Positions 7,498-16,141 of a DNA stretch of 47,776 bases are shown here, piece by piece (the stretch's first letter is position 1; the number at the start of each line of letters is the position of its first letter). Source of the stretch: Bacteroidales bacterium (GTDB lineage Bacteria; Bacteroidota; Bacteroidia; Bacteroidales; UBA1715); assembly GCA_017642535.1 (NCBI GenBank), contig JAGCOW010000032.1, positions 1 to 47,776 of the forward strand. The letters run 5' to 3'. The notes beneath the pieces were generated by a model. The model was not told where the DNA came from, ran no database searches, and was given only the letters and a program-made list of their open reading frames with translations. Both the position numbers and the translations under genes were made by a program.

Positions 7498-9036
7498 TTA
7501 TTTATACTTGATTGTAAACCAAGTAAAGAGTGCTTTGCCTTTTTTTACGTAAGGACCGACCAGCAACCCCGAAAATCCTCCGGCAAGGAACTGCGCATCC
7601 ATTTGCCCGATTTCATTCCATTCTTTGCTGTTAGGATTGTCGCTGTATTTCCAATAGAATTTATACAATTCTTTTTGTGAACTGATTTTCAAGTCAATAA
7701 CGTGCGTTTTGGCATCAATTTCCGTTGTCTTAACTTGGTTGACGCTGTTGAACAAACATTCTGACTTGACAAACGCTTGCCCGTTTTCGCGAACCAAGGC
7801 AACATTGTAGCGTTTGCCGTCGTCGTGATGGACGCAGAGCCCCGCTTCGCCTTCCCAGTCGGCGATTTCGAGCTTGAGTTCCACATCCATGTAGTAGTCT
7901 TGTTGACGTGTGCCTACAAATGCGTCGTAGGTATTGCTTGCCTTGATTTCAAGTCCGTCGGGAGTGATTTGGGCTACCGTTTGTGGCGAAACCCGATAGG
8001 CGTTCCAATCTTCTGGAATTTCGTGATGGAAACCATACAGCGAAGTAATCGAGTTTTTTCGTTGTGAAATAGATTCTTTTGCCGTTTGTGGCAAGGTTTT
8101 CACGTTCATTTGCTCCGAAACCGTTCCGTTGCCGTTCACCGTGAGCCAACCGTTATTGTTCCATTCCACTGGAGCAAGAAACGTTTCTCTTCCTAACGGA
8201 TAAAACTCCCCTATGGGACGTGTTCCCAGAAAGACCATCCACCACGAACCGTCGTGTGCCTCAATCAAATCGGCGTGGCCGGTGCATTGTATCGGATTGT
8301 TTTGGGCTTTTTTCCCTACGTGCGACAGTATGGGATTGTTCGGTGCAGGCATAAACGGTCCCCAAATGTCGTCGCTGCGAAACAAGTTCACATGATGCCC
8401 GAACTCGGTTCCTCCTTCGGAAATCATCAAATAATAATAGTCGCCGACCTTGTACATGTGTGGTCCTTCGGGGTAGCGACCACCAAGTCCATCGGTCAGA
8501 TAGTGGAACGACGAGAGTTCTTCGCCAGTTTTAGGATTGATGCAAATTTGGATAATGTTGTTGTCGCCTGTGCATTGCAAGTAGCACGTTCCGTCATCAG
8601 TCCAAAAGAGCGAAGGATCAATTCCGATGCGTGGATTCGTCAGCCAAACGGGATTGCTCCACGTAGAGTCGGGGTGTTTGGAATGAACAATGAAATTTTG
8701 TCCGCAACCAACATTGGTACAAATCACGTAAAATGTGCTGTCGTGCTCATTGTAACGGATTGTCGGGGCAAACATGCCGACGCCTTTGCTCAAGTCAAGA
8801 CCATTTTGGTCTGTTACGGCATAATTTATTAGTTCCCAATTGATTAAATCCTTGCTATGGTAAATCGGCAAGGCCGGATTTTGTATAAACGAACTTGTCA
8901 CCAAATAATAATCGTCGCCCACGCGGCACACGCTCGGATCGGGAGCCATGCCCGAAATGACGGGGTTTTTGTACCCTTGTGCCGAACCATAAAGGGCGAT
9001 AAGCAATAATTGAATGATAAGCAAGTATCGTCTCAT
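7498..9036 (-). CDS. secreted glycoside hydrolase family 43, probable beta-xylosidase/arabinofuranosidase
   Basis: A 512-residue protein. Residues 1-19 are a signal peptide (hydrophobic core, 'GSAQ' cleavage region, no lipobox cysteine), so the enzyme is exported. Residues about 22-310 form the five-bladed GH43 propeller with the three catalytic carboxylates: Asp33 in 'APDPSV' (base), Asp140 in 'GIDPSLF' (pKa modulator) and Glu190 in 'YPEGPH' (acid). Residues about 330-510 form the C-terminal jelly-roll domain found behind many GH43 xylosidases. The family removes xylose or arabinose from xylan and arabinan side chains, with inversion of configuration. It starts 4 bases after the stop of the NAD-dependent epimerase-like gene, so the two are probably co-transcribed. 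The exact sugar specificity is not decided by the sequence. Confidence 0.9.
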   Translation of the reverse strand: MRRYLLIIQLLLIALYGSAQGYKNPVISGMAPDPSVCRVGDDYYLVTSSFIQNPALPIYHSKDLINWELINYAVTDQNGLDLSKGVGMFAPTIRYNEHDSTFYVICTNVGCGQNFIVHSKHPDSTWSNPVWLTNPRIGIDPSLFWTDDGTCYLQCTGDNNIIQICINPKTGEELSSFHYLTDGLGGRYPEGPHMYKVGDYYYLMISEGGTEFGHHVNLFRSDDIWGPFMPAPNNPILSHVGKKAQNNPIQCTGHADLIEAHDGSWWMVFLGTRPIGEFYPLGRETFLAPVEWNNNGWLTVNGNGTVSEQMNVKTLPQTAKESISQRKNSITSLYGFHHEIPEDWNAYRVSPQTVAQITPDGLEIKASNTYDAFVGTRQQDYYMDVELKLEIADWEGEAGLCVHHDDGKRYNVALVRENGQAFVKSECLFNSVNQVKTTEIDAKTHVIDLKISSQKELYKFYWKYSDNPNSKEWNEIGQMDAQFLAGGFSGLLVGPYVKKGKALFTWFTIKYK

Positions 9037-9040
9037 AGCA

Positions 9041-10069
9041 TTATTTTTTATTCAGTCGTTGTTTCGCCTGTTCCAATTCGTTAATCACGGCATCGCACCA
9101 CGCATCGAATTCCTTGTCTTCTATCTGATATTCAGGATGCGCAAGCACAAACTCAATCGTATTGCGAACACCTTGGTCAAATCGTACGGTTGCCTTGAAA
9201 TCGGGAACTGCACGTTTGAGTTTCGTGTTGTCGAACACTACGGAATTTGCCTTGTCACCAATCAAACTGCCGGTAAAATCGTAGTCGCTGACAGAAGCAA
9301 GGAAATCCGAGGAAACATAATATGGTTTAAACTCCACGCCAAGAGCGTCGGCAATGCTTTGATATGCCTGATTCCACGTAACTGATTCATCTGACGTGAT
9401 TTGGAACGCCTCGCCAATTGCGTGGGGATTTCCCATCAGACCGACGAATCCTTTGGCAAAATCACTGTTGTGGGTGAATGTCCACAACGAAGTGCCGTCG
9501 CCATGGATAATGACAGGTTTGCCTTCCAACATACGTTTCACAACCTGCCAACTGCCGTTTTTCCCATGTACGCCAAGCGGAATCGAACGTTCGTCATAGG
9601 TGTGGCTCGGACGGATGATTGTTATTGGAAATTGTTCCTCGCGATATTTTTTCATCAGAAAATCCTCGCAGGCAATTTTGTCGCGGGAATACTGCCAATA
9701 CGGATTTGCAAGTGGCGTGCCTTCGTTTATCACATAATTTCCGAGCGGTTTCTGATATGCCGATGCAGAACTGATGAACATAAATTGTTTCGTTTTTCCT
9801 TTGAAAATACGGTAATCGCGTTCAATTTGAGGCGTTACGAAACAAATAAAATCGCACACGCAGTCGAACGACAGGCCGTTCAGGGCTTTGGATACCTCGG
9901 CTTCGTCGTTCACGTCGTTTACCACGATTGTGTGTACGTTAGGGGGAAGTATGTTGTTTCGTGAACCACGATTCAATACATATAATTCCCATTCGTCGGA
10001 CTGTGCAATCCGTTTGGAGATGGCGGAACTGATAGTGCCCGTCCCACCAATGAATAACGCTTTTTTCAT
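9041..10069 (-). CDS. NAD(P)-dependent epimerase/dehydratase-family protein (extended SDR)
   Basis: A 342-residue extended short-chain dehydrogenase/reductase. The Rossmann motif GGTGTISSAI is at residues 8-17. The active-site Ser-Ser and Tyr-x-x-x-Lys are visible in 'FISSASAYQK' and 'YSRDK'. The C-terminal part has the substrate-binding pattern of the CSP41/NAD-epimerase group ('GDGTSLWTFTH'). Such proteins act on nucleotide sugars or bind RNA in plastids; in Bacteroidetes the substrate is usually unknown. I chose the ATG at 10069 because translation upstream of it only shadows the neighbouring SDR gene. It lies 44 bases after that gene and 4 bases before GH43, giving a probable three-gene operon. 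Confidence 0.85.
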   Translation of the reverse strand: MKKALFIGGTGTISSAISKRIAQSDEWELYVLNRGSRNNILPPNVHTIVVNDVNDEAEVSKALNGLSFDCVCDFICFVTPQIERDYRIFKGKTKQFMFISSASAYQKPLGNYVINEGTPLANPYWQYSRDKIACEDFLMKKYREEQFPITIIRPSHTYDERSIPLGVHGKNGSWQVVKRMLEGKPVIIHGDGTSLWTFTHNSDFAKGFVGLMGNPHAIGEAFQITSDESVTWNQAYQSIADALGVEFKPYYVSSDFLASVSDYDFTGSLIGDKANSVVFDNTKLKRAVPDFKATVRFDQGVRNTIEFVLAHPEYQIEDKEFDAWCDAVINELEQAKQRLNKK

Positions 10070-10113
10070 AAAAGAAAAAGGTTGTTGAAAGAAGCTATGC
10101 TGCTGTTTCTGAA

Positions 10114-10845
10114 TTATTTCGAAACTTTTGCCAATGCCTCGTCGAGAGTCATTCCTGCAAACTCTTGTGCGCCGAACAATCGGCCACTTTTCTTGTCGTT
10201 TACGAAAGCACCCAACACAATGCCCGGAATCACAGAATCGGGGTCGTTTGGAGCACTTGGACCGCCAAGGTCGGTTCTGCACCATCCCGGGTCAGCCAAG
10301 CTGATGATGACATCGGTTCCGTCAACAGTTCCGGCCAAATCGGTCGTAACCTTGTCGAGAGCTGCTTTACTTGCCGAATAGCCCGCTTGTTCAGGTTCGT
10401 TTCTAATGCCACTTGTAGTGTTGATGATACGACCAAAGCCACGTTCTTTCATTTTTGGCAAGAATGCGTAGCACAACATCATAGGAGCTATGGTATTGAT
10501 GAGAAAACTTTGCGTATAATCTTCCACTGGCGTTTGGAAATAATCGGTACGATATGCGATTTGTACGGCGGCGTCGTTAAACAAAATGTCGATTTGCGTG
10601 CCTTTTGCGTTGATTTCGGCAATCATTTTGTTGACTTCCTCTGGTTTTGACAACTCGGCAGCGACGCAATATGCCTCTACGCCCATTGCCTTCACTTCTT
10701 CGAGAACTTGTGCCGTATGCGCCAAATTACGGCTATGTAGCACTAAGTTACAACCCTGACTTGCCATAAATTTTGTGATTCTGTATCCGATTCCTCGGTT
10801 TGCACCTGTAATAAGTGCCCATTTACCTTTTACGTTTGTTTTCAT
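10114..10845 (-). CDS. short-chain dehydrogenase/reductase
   Basis: A 243-residue classical SDR. The cofactor motif TGANRGIG lies at about residues 14-21. 'NDAA' takes the place of the usual NNAG. The active site reads 'NTTSG' (Ser), then Tyr-Ser-Ala-Ser-Lys. 'DPGWCRTDLGG' matches the carbonyl-reductase-like subgroup, in which the tail 'PGWVxTDMGG' is typical. NADP-dependent reduction of a carbonyl compound is likely; the substrate is unknown. It leads the likely operon SDR, epimerase-like, GH43. A weak -7-like TACTTTTA is read on the minus strand from 10868 to 10861, just upstream of the start, but it lacks the final G and I do not call it. Confidence 0.88.
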   Translation of the reverse strand: MKTNVKGKWALITGANRGIGYRITKFMASQGCNLVLHSRNLAHTAQVLEEVKAMGVEAYCVAAELSKPEEVNKMIAEINAKGTQIDILFNDAAVQIAYRTDYFQTPVEDYTQSFLINTIAPMMLCYAFLPKMKERGFGRIINTTSGIRNEPEQAGYSASKAALDKVTTDLAGTVDGTDVIISLADPGWCRTDLGGPSAPNDPDSVIPGIVLGAFVNDKKSGRLFGAQEFAGMTLDEALAKVSK

Positions 10846-11002
10846 ATTTTTTCTTTTTCGTAAAAGTATAAAAAAAAGCCGTTGTGCTCATTTATTTCGT
10901 TAAAAAAATAGACCAAACACATTTGTCAAGTTTTTGGGCATAAATTTTTCATCAACGAAAATTTTGTTCCTTTTTCTTGATTTTGGCATTTTCGCGGAAC
11001 TT

Positions 11003-11344
11003 ATGATGAAAGACCTTGCTGGCTTCTTGTTGACAGACGAGGAAGAAAAAGAGGTTGAGAAGCTATCGAATGGGTTATATCTCAGAAGGTTGGGATATGA
11101 GCATAATAAAATCTATGTTATTGATGGAAAATCGATGAATCTTCGCAAATTTTGGCAATTTTTAAAGGAATCTGGTTATAAAGTAGCTCGTTGGCCATAT
11201 AGAGAGAGTCCAAGGGAACGGTCTCATAATCCCATGGTAAATCCACATACCAAAATGGGTGGTGAAACATCGCCAAAGGATTGTGAAGTTATTTCTCTCA
11301 ACGACTTTTTTAAATTGTTTGATATACCAGAAGAGAACAGCTAA
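11003..11344 (+). CDS. small hypothetical protein
   Basis: A 113-residue protein of no family I recognise. It begins with an acidic helix ('LTDEEEKEVEKLSNG') and continues with mixed strands; a polar, Arg/Pro-rich stretch ('ARWPYRESPRERSHN') lies in the middle and an amphipathic helix at the end. There is no signal peptide or membrane segment. Two adjacent ATG codons (11003 and 11006) are possible starts; the frame is open upstream to a TTG at 10934, but the extension is a run of hydrophobic residues from AT-rich promoter-like DNA and is unlikely. The gene stands alone between divergent and convergent neighbours and is followed directly by a strong hairpin. Coding status is supported by the long open frame and ordinary protein composition. 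Confidence 0.55.
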   Translation: MMKDLAGFLLTDEEEKEVEKLSNGLYLRRLGYEHNKIYVIDGKSMNLRKFWQFLKESGYKVARWPYRESPRERSHNPMVNPHTKMGGETSPKDCEVISLNDFFKLFDIPEENS

Positions 11345-11352
11345 ATTCCGAT

Positions 11353-11395
11353 AAAGGCGTTGAAGTGCCTTCGTTAGAAGGCACCAACGCCTTTT
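11353..11395 (+). terminator. long hairpin after the small hypothetical gene
   Basis: AAAGGCGTTG (11353-11362) pairs perfectly with CAACGCCTTT (11385-11394). Inside it GTGCCTT (11365-11371) pairs with AAGGCAC (11378-11384) around a 6-base loop. The result is a 17-bp stem with one 2-base bulge, followed by T residues. It starts 8 bases after the stop codon. Confidence 0.6.
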
Positions 11396-11446
11396 ACGTT
11401 CCACTCCGGAAAAAGCAAATTTTCACTCTTTACTCTCTTTTTCTCT

Positions 11447-11476
11447 TTACTTTTTTTCTACAGCGAAAAAAAGTAA
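11447..11476 (-). terminator. terminator-like hairpin downstream of ligA
   Basis: TTACTTTTTTTC (11447-11458) and GAAAAAAAGTAA (11465-11476) form a perfect 12-bp stem with a 6-base loop. It lies about 45 bases beyond the ligA stop and could end transcription from either side. Confidence 0.5.
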
Positions 11477-11519
11477 CAAAAAACGCCGTCTCTACATATC
11501 ATTGTGAATTGTATATATT

Positions 11520-13586
11520 TTAAAACAATGATAATTGTTGAGAATCATTGTCTTTCTTCTGCGATTCTTTTGTGGCGGGAATTTCTTGTGTAGTACCAAG
11601 CCCTATCATTGCATAAAATTCATCTTCGGAAAGTATCTGAATTCCAAAACTTTGTGCCTTTTCAAGCTTGCTTGGCCCGATTCCTTCTCCAGCAAGGAGA
11701 AAAGATGTGCTTTTGGATACGCCCGAGACGTTTTTACCACCATTTCGTTCAATCAATTCCTTCATTTCGTCGCGGCTATGTTGTTGGAACGTTCCCGAAA
11801 TTACAATTGATTTCCCTTCCAAAATAGACGTTTGTGCTTCTGCTTTTTCTTCTTCAACGAATTGAACGCCATTGTCTTTCAGTTTTTGAATGAAAGCAAG
11901 ATTGTCGTCGTCGTTGAAGAATTTCTGGATGCTGATTGCGATTGTTTCGCCTACATCTTCGGTTTCTTTCAATTCATCAAGAGAAGCATTTTGAATTGCA
12001 TCGATTGATTTGAATTTTTTTGCAAGAATTTTTGCACTCGTCTTTCCAATATGTCGTATGCCAATAGCGTAAAGTACGCGGTGAAACGGCACTTTTTTAG
12101 ATGCTTGTATGCTGTCGATGAGATTCTGAGCCGATTTGTCGGCAAAACGTTCAAGGTGAATCACATCTTGATAGGTGAGGGTGTAAAGATCTGCCGCATT
12201 TTTCAGTAAATGAGCATTATAGAGTTGCTCGATGGTTGCACCCGCAAGAGCAATGTCCATAGCTTCTCGTCCAACGAAATGTTCAATTTTCCCTTTTATT
12301 TGAGGAGGACAATTTTTTGAATTTGGACAATAGAAATTTGCCTCGTCTTCCATACGAACAAGTTCCGCACCACATTCAGGACAATGAGTTATGAATGATA
12401 ATGGTTGCGAATGTTCGTCACGGGCATTCACGTCAATACTGACGACTTTGGGTATAATTTCGCCACCTTTTTCAATATATACGTAATCGTTGATTCGTAT
12501 GTCCAACGCTTTCATTTGGTCGGCGTTGTACAAACTTGCACGTTTTATGATTGTTCCGGCTAACAAAACAGGTTCCAAATTTGCGACGGGCGTGATGGTT
12601 CCTTGTCGTCCCACTTGAAAGTCAACCGAAAGCAGTTTTGTACGTGCTTGTTCGGCTTTGAACTTGTATGCAATTGCCCAACGAGGCGTTTTCGCCGTCA
12701 TTCCTAATTCTTCCTGCAACGAGATGGAATCCACTTTTATGACGATACCGTCCGTGTCGAACGGCAAATCTTTACGTTTTGTGTCCCATTTGTTTATGTA
12801 CGCATACACGTCGTCAATCGTCTTGCATCGCTCCGACAAATCGGGGACGTTGAATCCCCACGAGCGAGCCAACGAAAGATTTTCATAATGAGAATCTGTG
12901 GGCGTATCCGACGGAATGTAATACATATTTGCTTGCAATGGGCGACGAGCAACTTCCTTGGAACTTTGTAATTTGAGTGACCCCGATGCGGCATTTCGAG
13001 GGTTGGCAAATGGTTGGTCGCCTTGCTCGATACGTTCCTCGTTGAGTGCGTTGAATCCAGCACGAGGCATTACCACTTCGCCACGAATCTCCAATTCTTG
13101 TGGGTAGTTTCCATGCAGTTGCAAGGGAATGGTGCCAATCGTTTTTGCATTGTTGGTGATATTGTCTCCTTGAATGCCATCACCACGAGTTAAGGCACGA
13201 GTAAGTTTCCCGTTTTTGTATTGTAACGAAATAGAAACACCATCATATTTCAGTTCACACGTGTAGGTGAAGTCTCGTTCCCCGACAAGCTTACGCACAC
13301 GAGCGTCGAAGTCTTTTAAGTCTTCGAGAGAATAACTATTCGCCAACGATAACATCGGGTATTCATGCTTCTCTTGGGTGAAGTTTTCGCTGAGGTCGCT
13401 GCCAACTCGTTGGGTCGGGGATGAAGGGTCAAAAAACTCAGGATATTGATTCTCTAAATCTTGTAATTCTTTCAGTAATTTGTCGAATTCAAAGTCTGAA
13501 ATTTCAGGATTATGTTTTACGTAGTAATTGTAATTGTGTTTGTGCAATTGCTCACGTAGTTCGGTAATTCGTTCTTGAGGAGTCAT
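11520..13586 (-). CDS. ligA: NAD-dependent DNA ligase LigA
   Basis: A 688-residue NAD+-dependent DNA ligase of normal family length (about 670). It seals nicks in DNA during replication and repair. In order: the Ia domain with the NMN-binding tyrosines near the N-terminus, the adenylation domain with catalytic Lys113 in 'CELKYDG', the OB fold, a Cys4 zinc finger (CPECG...CPNSKNC), helix-hairpin-helix repeats around 'IGIRHIGKTSAK', and a C-terminal BRCT domain ('SIVISGTFQ' onward). I chose the ATG at 13586; upstream in-frame sequence overlaps the flavin reductase gene. It is the last gene of the cluster DivIC-like, flavin reductase, ligA, with 5 bases between it and the preceding gene. Confidence 0.98.
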   Translation of the reverse strand: MTPQERITELREQLHKHNYNYYVKHNPEISDFEFDKLLKELQDLENQYPEFFDPSSPTQRVGSDLSENFTQEKHEYPMLSLANSYSLEDLKDFDARVRKLVGERDFTYTCELKYDGVSISLQYKNGKLTRALTRGDGIQGDNITNNAKTIGTIPLQLHGNYPQELEIRGEVVMPRAGFNALNEERIEQGDQPFANPRNAASGSLKLQSSKEVARRPLQANMYYIPSDTPTDSHYENLSLARSWGFNVPDLSERCKTIDDVYAYINKWDTKRKDLPFDTDGIVIKVDSISLQEELGMTAKTPRWAIAYKFKAEQARTKLLSVDFQVGRQGTITPVANLEPVLLAGTIIKRASLYNADQMKALDIRINDYVYIEKGGEIIPKVVSIDVNARDEHSQPLSFITHCPECGAELVRMEDEANFYCPNSKNCPPQIKGKIEHFVGREAMDIALAGATIEQLYNAHLLKNAADLYTLTYQDVIHLERFADKSAQNLIDSIQASKKVPFHRVLYAIGIRHIGKTSAKILAKKFKSIDAIQNASLDELKETEDVGETIAISIQKFFNDDDNLAFIQKLKDNGVQFVEEEKAEAQTSILEGKSIVISGTFQQHSRDEMKELIERNGGKNVSGVSKSTSFLLAGEGIGPSKLEKAQSFGIQILSEDEFYAMIGLGTTQEIPATKESQKKDNDSQQLSLF

Positions 13587-13591
13587 TTTCG

Positions 13592-14095
13592 TTACTTTAT
13601 CAGACAGTCGGTTATTTCTGCAAGATACTGAACGTGGAAATCGCCAGCCGTATAATTTTGAAGAAGTTGCGTCTCGATAAAACCTTCCTTTATGAAAGGT
13701 GCAGCATATAACTTCTTGCATTCCAATACGATACGAGCTTGTTCATAGGCGATGGAACCATTTGGTGTGACGAAAGGAGTGAGCTTGCATTCCTTGATTT
13801 TGTCAACGTCACGACCGCTTTTAGAGCCACAGAAGGCAAACATATCTTTGAAGGAATTGTCGAAAAATGACAAGGTAAAATAGTTTTCTCTGTCGATAAA
13901 TTCCTTGGTGTAGCGTTGTGGACGAATAACAATGCAGGCAACGGGCTTGTTCCACATAAAACCTAAACCGCCCCAACTTGCTGTAAGACAGTTGCTTTTT
14001 TCTTTTGTGCCAGCTGTAACAAGCATATAATCCTTACCAATTATCTTGCTTGCATTTTCTTGTAATTCGAGAGGTGAAATGTGTTGAAAATCCAT
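13592..14095 (-). CDS. flavin reductase-family protein
   Basis: A 167-residue protein of the flavin reductase-like FMN-binding split-barrel family. The motif region 'NCLTASWGGLGFMWNKPV' matches the FMN-contacting 'mTaSw...P' segment, and 'YFTLSFFD' follows as the conserved strand. These proteins bind FMN and typically reduce flavin with NAD(P)H or act as small oxidoreductases; the partner is not known. It starts one base after the stop of the DivIC-like gene and ends 5 bases before ligA, so the three genes form one transcription unit. Confidence 0.87.
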   Translation of the reverse strand: MDFQHISPLELQENASKIIGKDYMLVTAGTKEKSNCLTASWGGLGFMWNKPVACIVIRPQRYTKEFIDRENYFTLSFFDNSFKDMFAFCGSKSGRDVDKIKECKLTPFVTPNGSIAYEQARIVLECKKLYAAPFIKEGFIETQLLQNYTAGDFHVQYLAEITDCLIK

Positions 14096-14096
14096 A

Positions 14097-14417
14097 TTAT
14101 TCAGTTATTATGTAAATGTCCTCGTTTGATTTTTTCATCCAATGTTTTTCGCGTGCGACGCGTTCTATATATTCGTCGTTGTCAAGAGACTTTAATTCCT
14201 CGTTGGTTTCTTTTATTTTCTCTTGCAATTCCTTCTTTGTCTCCAAGAGTTTTTTCTGCTCTTTTTTTGCCTCGTAGCGATGAAGCATGCTGTTTTGGTC
14301 GAAGAATATGAGCCAGATGCAAAAAATAGATACAATGATGATGATGATTCTTTTTTGCGTAAAGAAATCTTTAAATTCGTTGAGACGAGAAATGCTATTT
14401 TTTTCTTGTTCTTCCAT
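14097..14417 (-). CDS. septum formation initiator (FtsB/DivIC-like)
   Basis: A 106-residue single-pass membrane protein: a short cytoplasmic N-terminus, one membrane helix ('IIIIIVSIFCIWLIFF'), then a long coiled coil rich in Lys/Glu/Leu, and the conserved 'DDEYIERVAREKHWM' segment typical of FtsB/DivIC. Such proteins belong to the FtsQ-FtsB-FtsL divisome subcomplex, in the cytoplasmic membrane facing the periplasm. I chose the start at 14417 (MEEQEK); the 9-residue upstream extension adds nothing conserved. It is the first gene of a tight operon with a flavin reductase and ligA. Confidence 0.88.
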   Translation of the reverse strand: MEEQEKNSISRLNEFKDFFTQKRIIIIIVSIFCIWLIFFDQNSMLHRYEAKKEQKKLLETKKELQEKIKETNEELKSLDNDEYIERVAREKHWMKKSNEDIYIITE

Positions 14418-14493
14418 ATTCAAATTCTGAGCATAAAAGTACAAAATAATTTGAAATCAAAAGGATATCGCCATGTGATTCGATGAAAAAAAA

Positions 14494-16002
14494 TTAATCT
14501 GCTGATTGGCAATCTTTTATGGCGAGATGAAGATGTTCTATGATGTCGGTTGCTATGAGCGACAAGGTTCCTCGTGTTTTTTGAGCAAAATCACCAGCAA
14601 GCCCGTGAATGAATACACCGATCTTTGCAGCTTCGATTGGTTCATATTTTTGTGCCAAAAGCGAAAGGATAATGCCTGTAAGAACGTCGCCACTACCTGC
14701 AGTAGCCATACCTGGATTTCCTGTGCTATTGAAATACACTCTGCCGTCGGGCGAGGCAATACTGGTGTAATGACCTTTTAAAACCACGATACATTGATGT
14801 TCTTTGGCAAATGAAATCTGCGTTTGGAAACGTTCGTAACACGATGAATGAGAATGCGTTAGTCGGTCGAATTCTTTCGGGTGGGGAGTAATAATCGTAT
14901 TTGGTTTTATGAATTCCCATAGATGCGGATTTTGTGCGATAATGTTGAGAGCGTCGGCATCTAATACGACAGGTTTAGTATTCGTTTGCAAAAACGTTTG
15001 CAATGTTTTTTGAGTGATGTTGTCTGTTCCGATTCCTGGACCAATGCCAATGGCAGAATACTTGTCGTTAGAGGGAATGTTGCTAATGATTTTGGGATTG
15101 TCGTCTATACTTGCCATTGCTTCGGGAATGGTCGTTTGTAGTATGGAAAGTCCTTGTTCGGGACAATGCGTGGTAAGCAATCCGCATCCAGTTCGAAGGC
15201 ACGATTTTGATGCCAAAACAGCTGCTCCCATTTTTCCGTAACTGCCTGAAACGAGAAGGGCATGACCAAACGAACCTTTGTGTGCAAAAACGCTGCATTT
15301 CGGTATTGAAATGTCTTTTTGAGTTACAAATTCAAAAGGCGTTTCTTTGTCGCTGAATGGATTGATGAGAGAAATGTCGGTAATGTGCATTGTGCCGACG
15401 AATTGTTCGTTTTCGGCAAAAAGAAATTGCAATTTTGGCGATTGGAACGTGATGGTTTCATCAGCTTTGAAAACAACTGCATTTTGCTCAACAGGCATGT
15501 CGGCATAGAGACCCGAAGGAATGTCGATTGCAATTTTTGTGTTAGGTAACGTGTTGAGGTATGAAATATATTCCGACGTGAATCCGGTAATGGGTCTGTT
15601 GAGTCCCGAACCGAAAATGCCGTCAATGATGATAGCGTTGGGTGGGATTGTAATGTCGTGATATTCAGATAATTCAACAATTTTGCAGTTTAAATCTTGC
15701 AATTCAAGCAGACGTTCGTAGTTCGTGAGAAAATCGTCGCTTGCCGAATCGGTGTAATTTACTATGAATACGGATACTTCCTTGTCGTTGAGCAACAACA
15801 TTCGTGCAATTGCGAGTCCGTCGCCTCCGTTATTTCCTTTACCACAAAAAATGCAATATGTTTTTTGATTAGGATATTGCAGTATGATTTTGTCAAAGAA
15901 TGTCTGTGCCGCACGTTCCATTAAGTCAATTGATGCAATCGGTTCTTTCTCAATCGTATGAGCGTCAACCATGTGCATTTGTTTTGCAGAAAATATTTTC
16001 AT
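14494..16002 (-). CDS. nnrD: bifunctional NAD(P)H-hydrate epimerase / ADP-dependent dehydratase
   Basis: A 502-residue fusion of NnrE and NnrD, a common arrangement in bacteria. It repairs damaged cofactor: the N-terminal epimerase interconverts R- and S-NAD(P)HX, and the C-terminal kinase-like dehydratase restores NAD(P)H using ADP. Visible motifs are 'GKGNNGGDGLAIAR' in the YjeF_N domain (about residues 50-65) with a downstream Asp-Gly 'IDGIFGSGL', and 'GNPGMATAGSGDVLTG' in the ribokinase-like domain, which holds the catalytic Asp. I chose ATG 16002 (MKIFSAKQ); an ATG four codons earlier is also possible. A TATCTTTG box lies just upstream on the minus strand. Confidence 0.95.
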   Translation of the reverse strand: MKIFSAKQMHMVDAHTIEKEPIASIDLMERAAQTFFDKIILQYPNQKTYCIFCGKGNNGGDGLAIARMLLLNDKEVSVFIVNYTDSASDDFLTNYERLLELQDLNCKIVELSEYHDITIPPNAIIIDGIFGSGLNRPITGFTSEYISYLNTLPNTKIAIDIPSGLYADMPVEQNAVVFKADETITFQSPKLQFLFAENEQFVGTMHITDISLINPFSDKETPFEFVTQKDISIPKCSVFAHKGSFGHALLVSGSYGKMGAAVLASKSCLRTGCGLLTTHCPEQGLSILQTTIPEAMASIDDNPKIISNIPSNDKYSAIGIGPGIGTDNITQKTLQTFLQTNTKPVVLDADALNIIAQNPHLWEFIKPNTIITPHPKEFDRLTHSHSSCYERFQTQISFAKEHQCIVVLKGHYTSIASPDGRVYFNSTGNPGMATAGSGDVLTGIILSLLAQKYEPIEAAKIGVFIHGLAGDFAQKTRGTLSLIATDIIEHLHLAIKDCQSAD

Positions 16003-16023
16003 TTGTCCTCGCATTGTTTCTCA

Positions 16024-16031
16024 CAAAGATA
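16024..16031 (-). promoter_or_regulatory. -7 promoter box for nnrD
   Basis: Read on the minus strand this is TATCTTTG, a perfect match to TAnnTTTG, about 20 bases before the ATG at 16002. A -33 element at normal spacing is not clear. Confidence 0.45.
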
Positions 16032-16085
16032 CAATTTAAAAATTGGGAAATAAAAATCAAAAGAGTAAAAATCTGTTTGTAATCC

Positions 16086-16116
16086 TTGTGTTGTTTCAAT
16101 TTATTTTATACCTTTG
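16086..16116 (+). promoter_or_regulatory. promoter for the nucleotide-sugar dehydrogenase gene
   Basis: TTG at 16086-16088, 20 bases, then TACCTTTG at 16109-16116. This is a full Bacteroidetes-type promoter, 25 bases before the ATG, divergent from the nnrD promoter. Confidence 0.62.
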
Positions 16117-16141
16117 GTTTTTGAATTAAAATCAAAAAACG

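Noticed and set aside
8254..8832. Long plus-strand frame (192 codons) inside the GH43 gene
   Set aside because: It is antisense to a well-conserved glycosidase with all catalytic residues, and its translation shows no recognisable protein pattern.
9401..9964. Plus-strand frame (187 codons) inside the epimerase-like gene
   Set aside because: Antisense shadow of a gene with clear Rossmann and Tyr-x3-Lys motifs.
10934..11002. N-terminal extension of the orphan protein from a TTG codon
   Set aside because: The added stretch is hydrophobic and derived from AT-rich promoter-like DNA; two ATG codons follow at 11003 and 11006.
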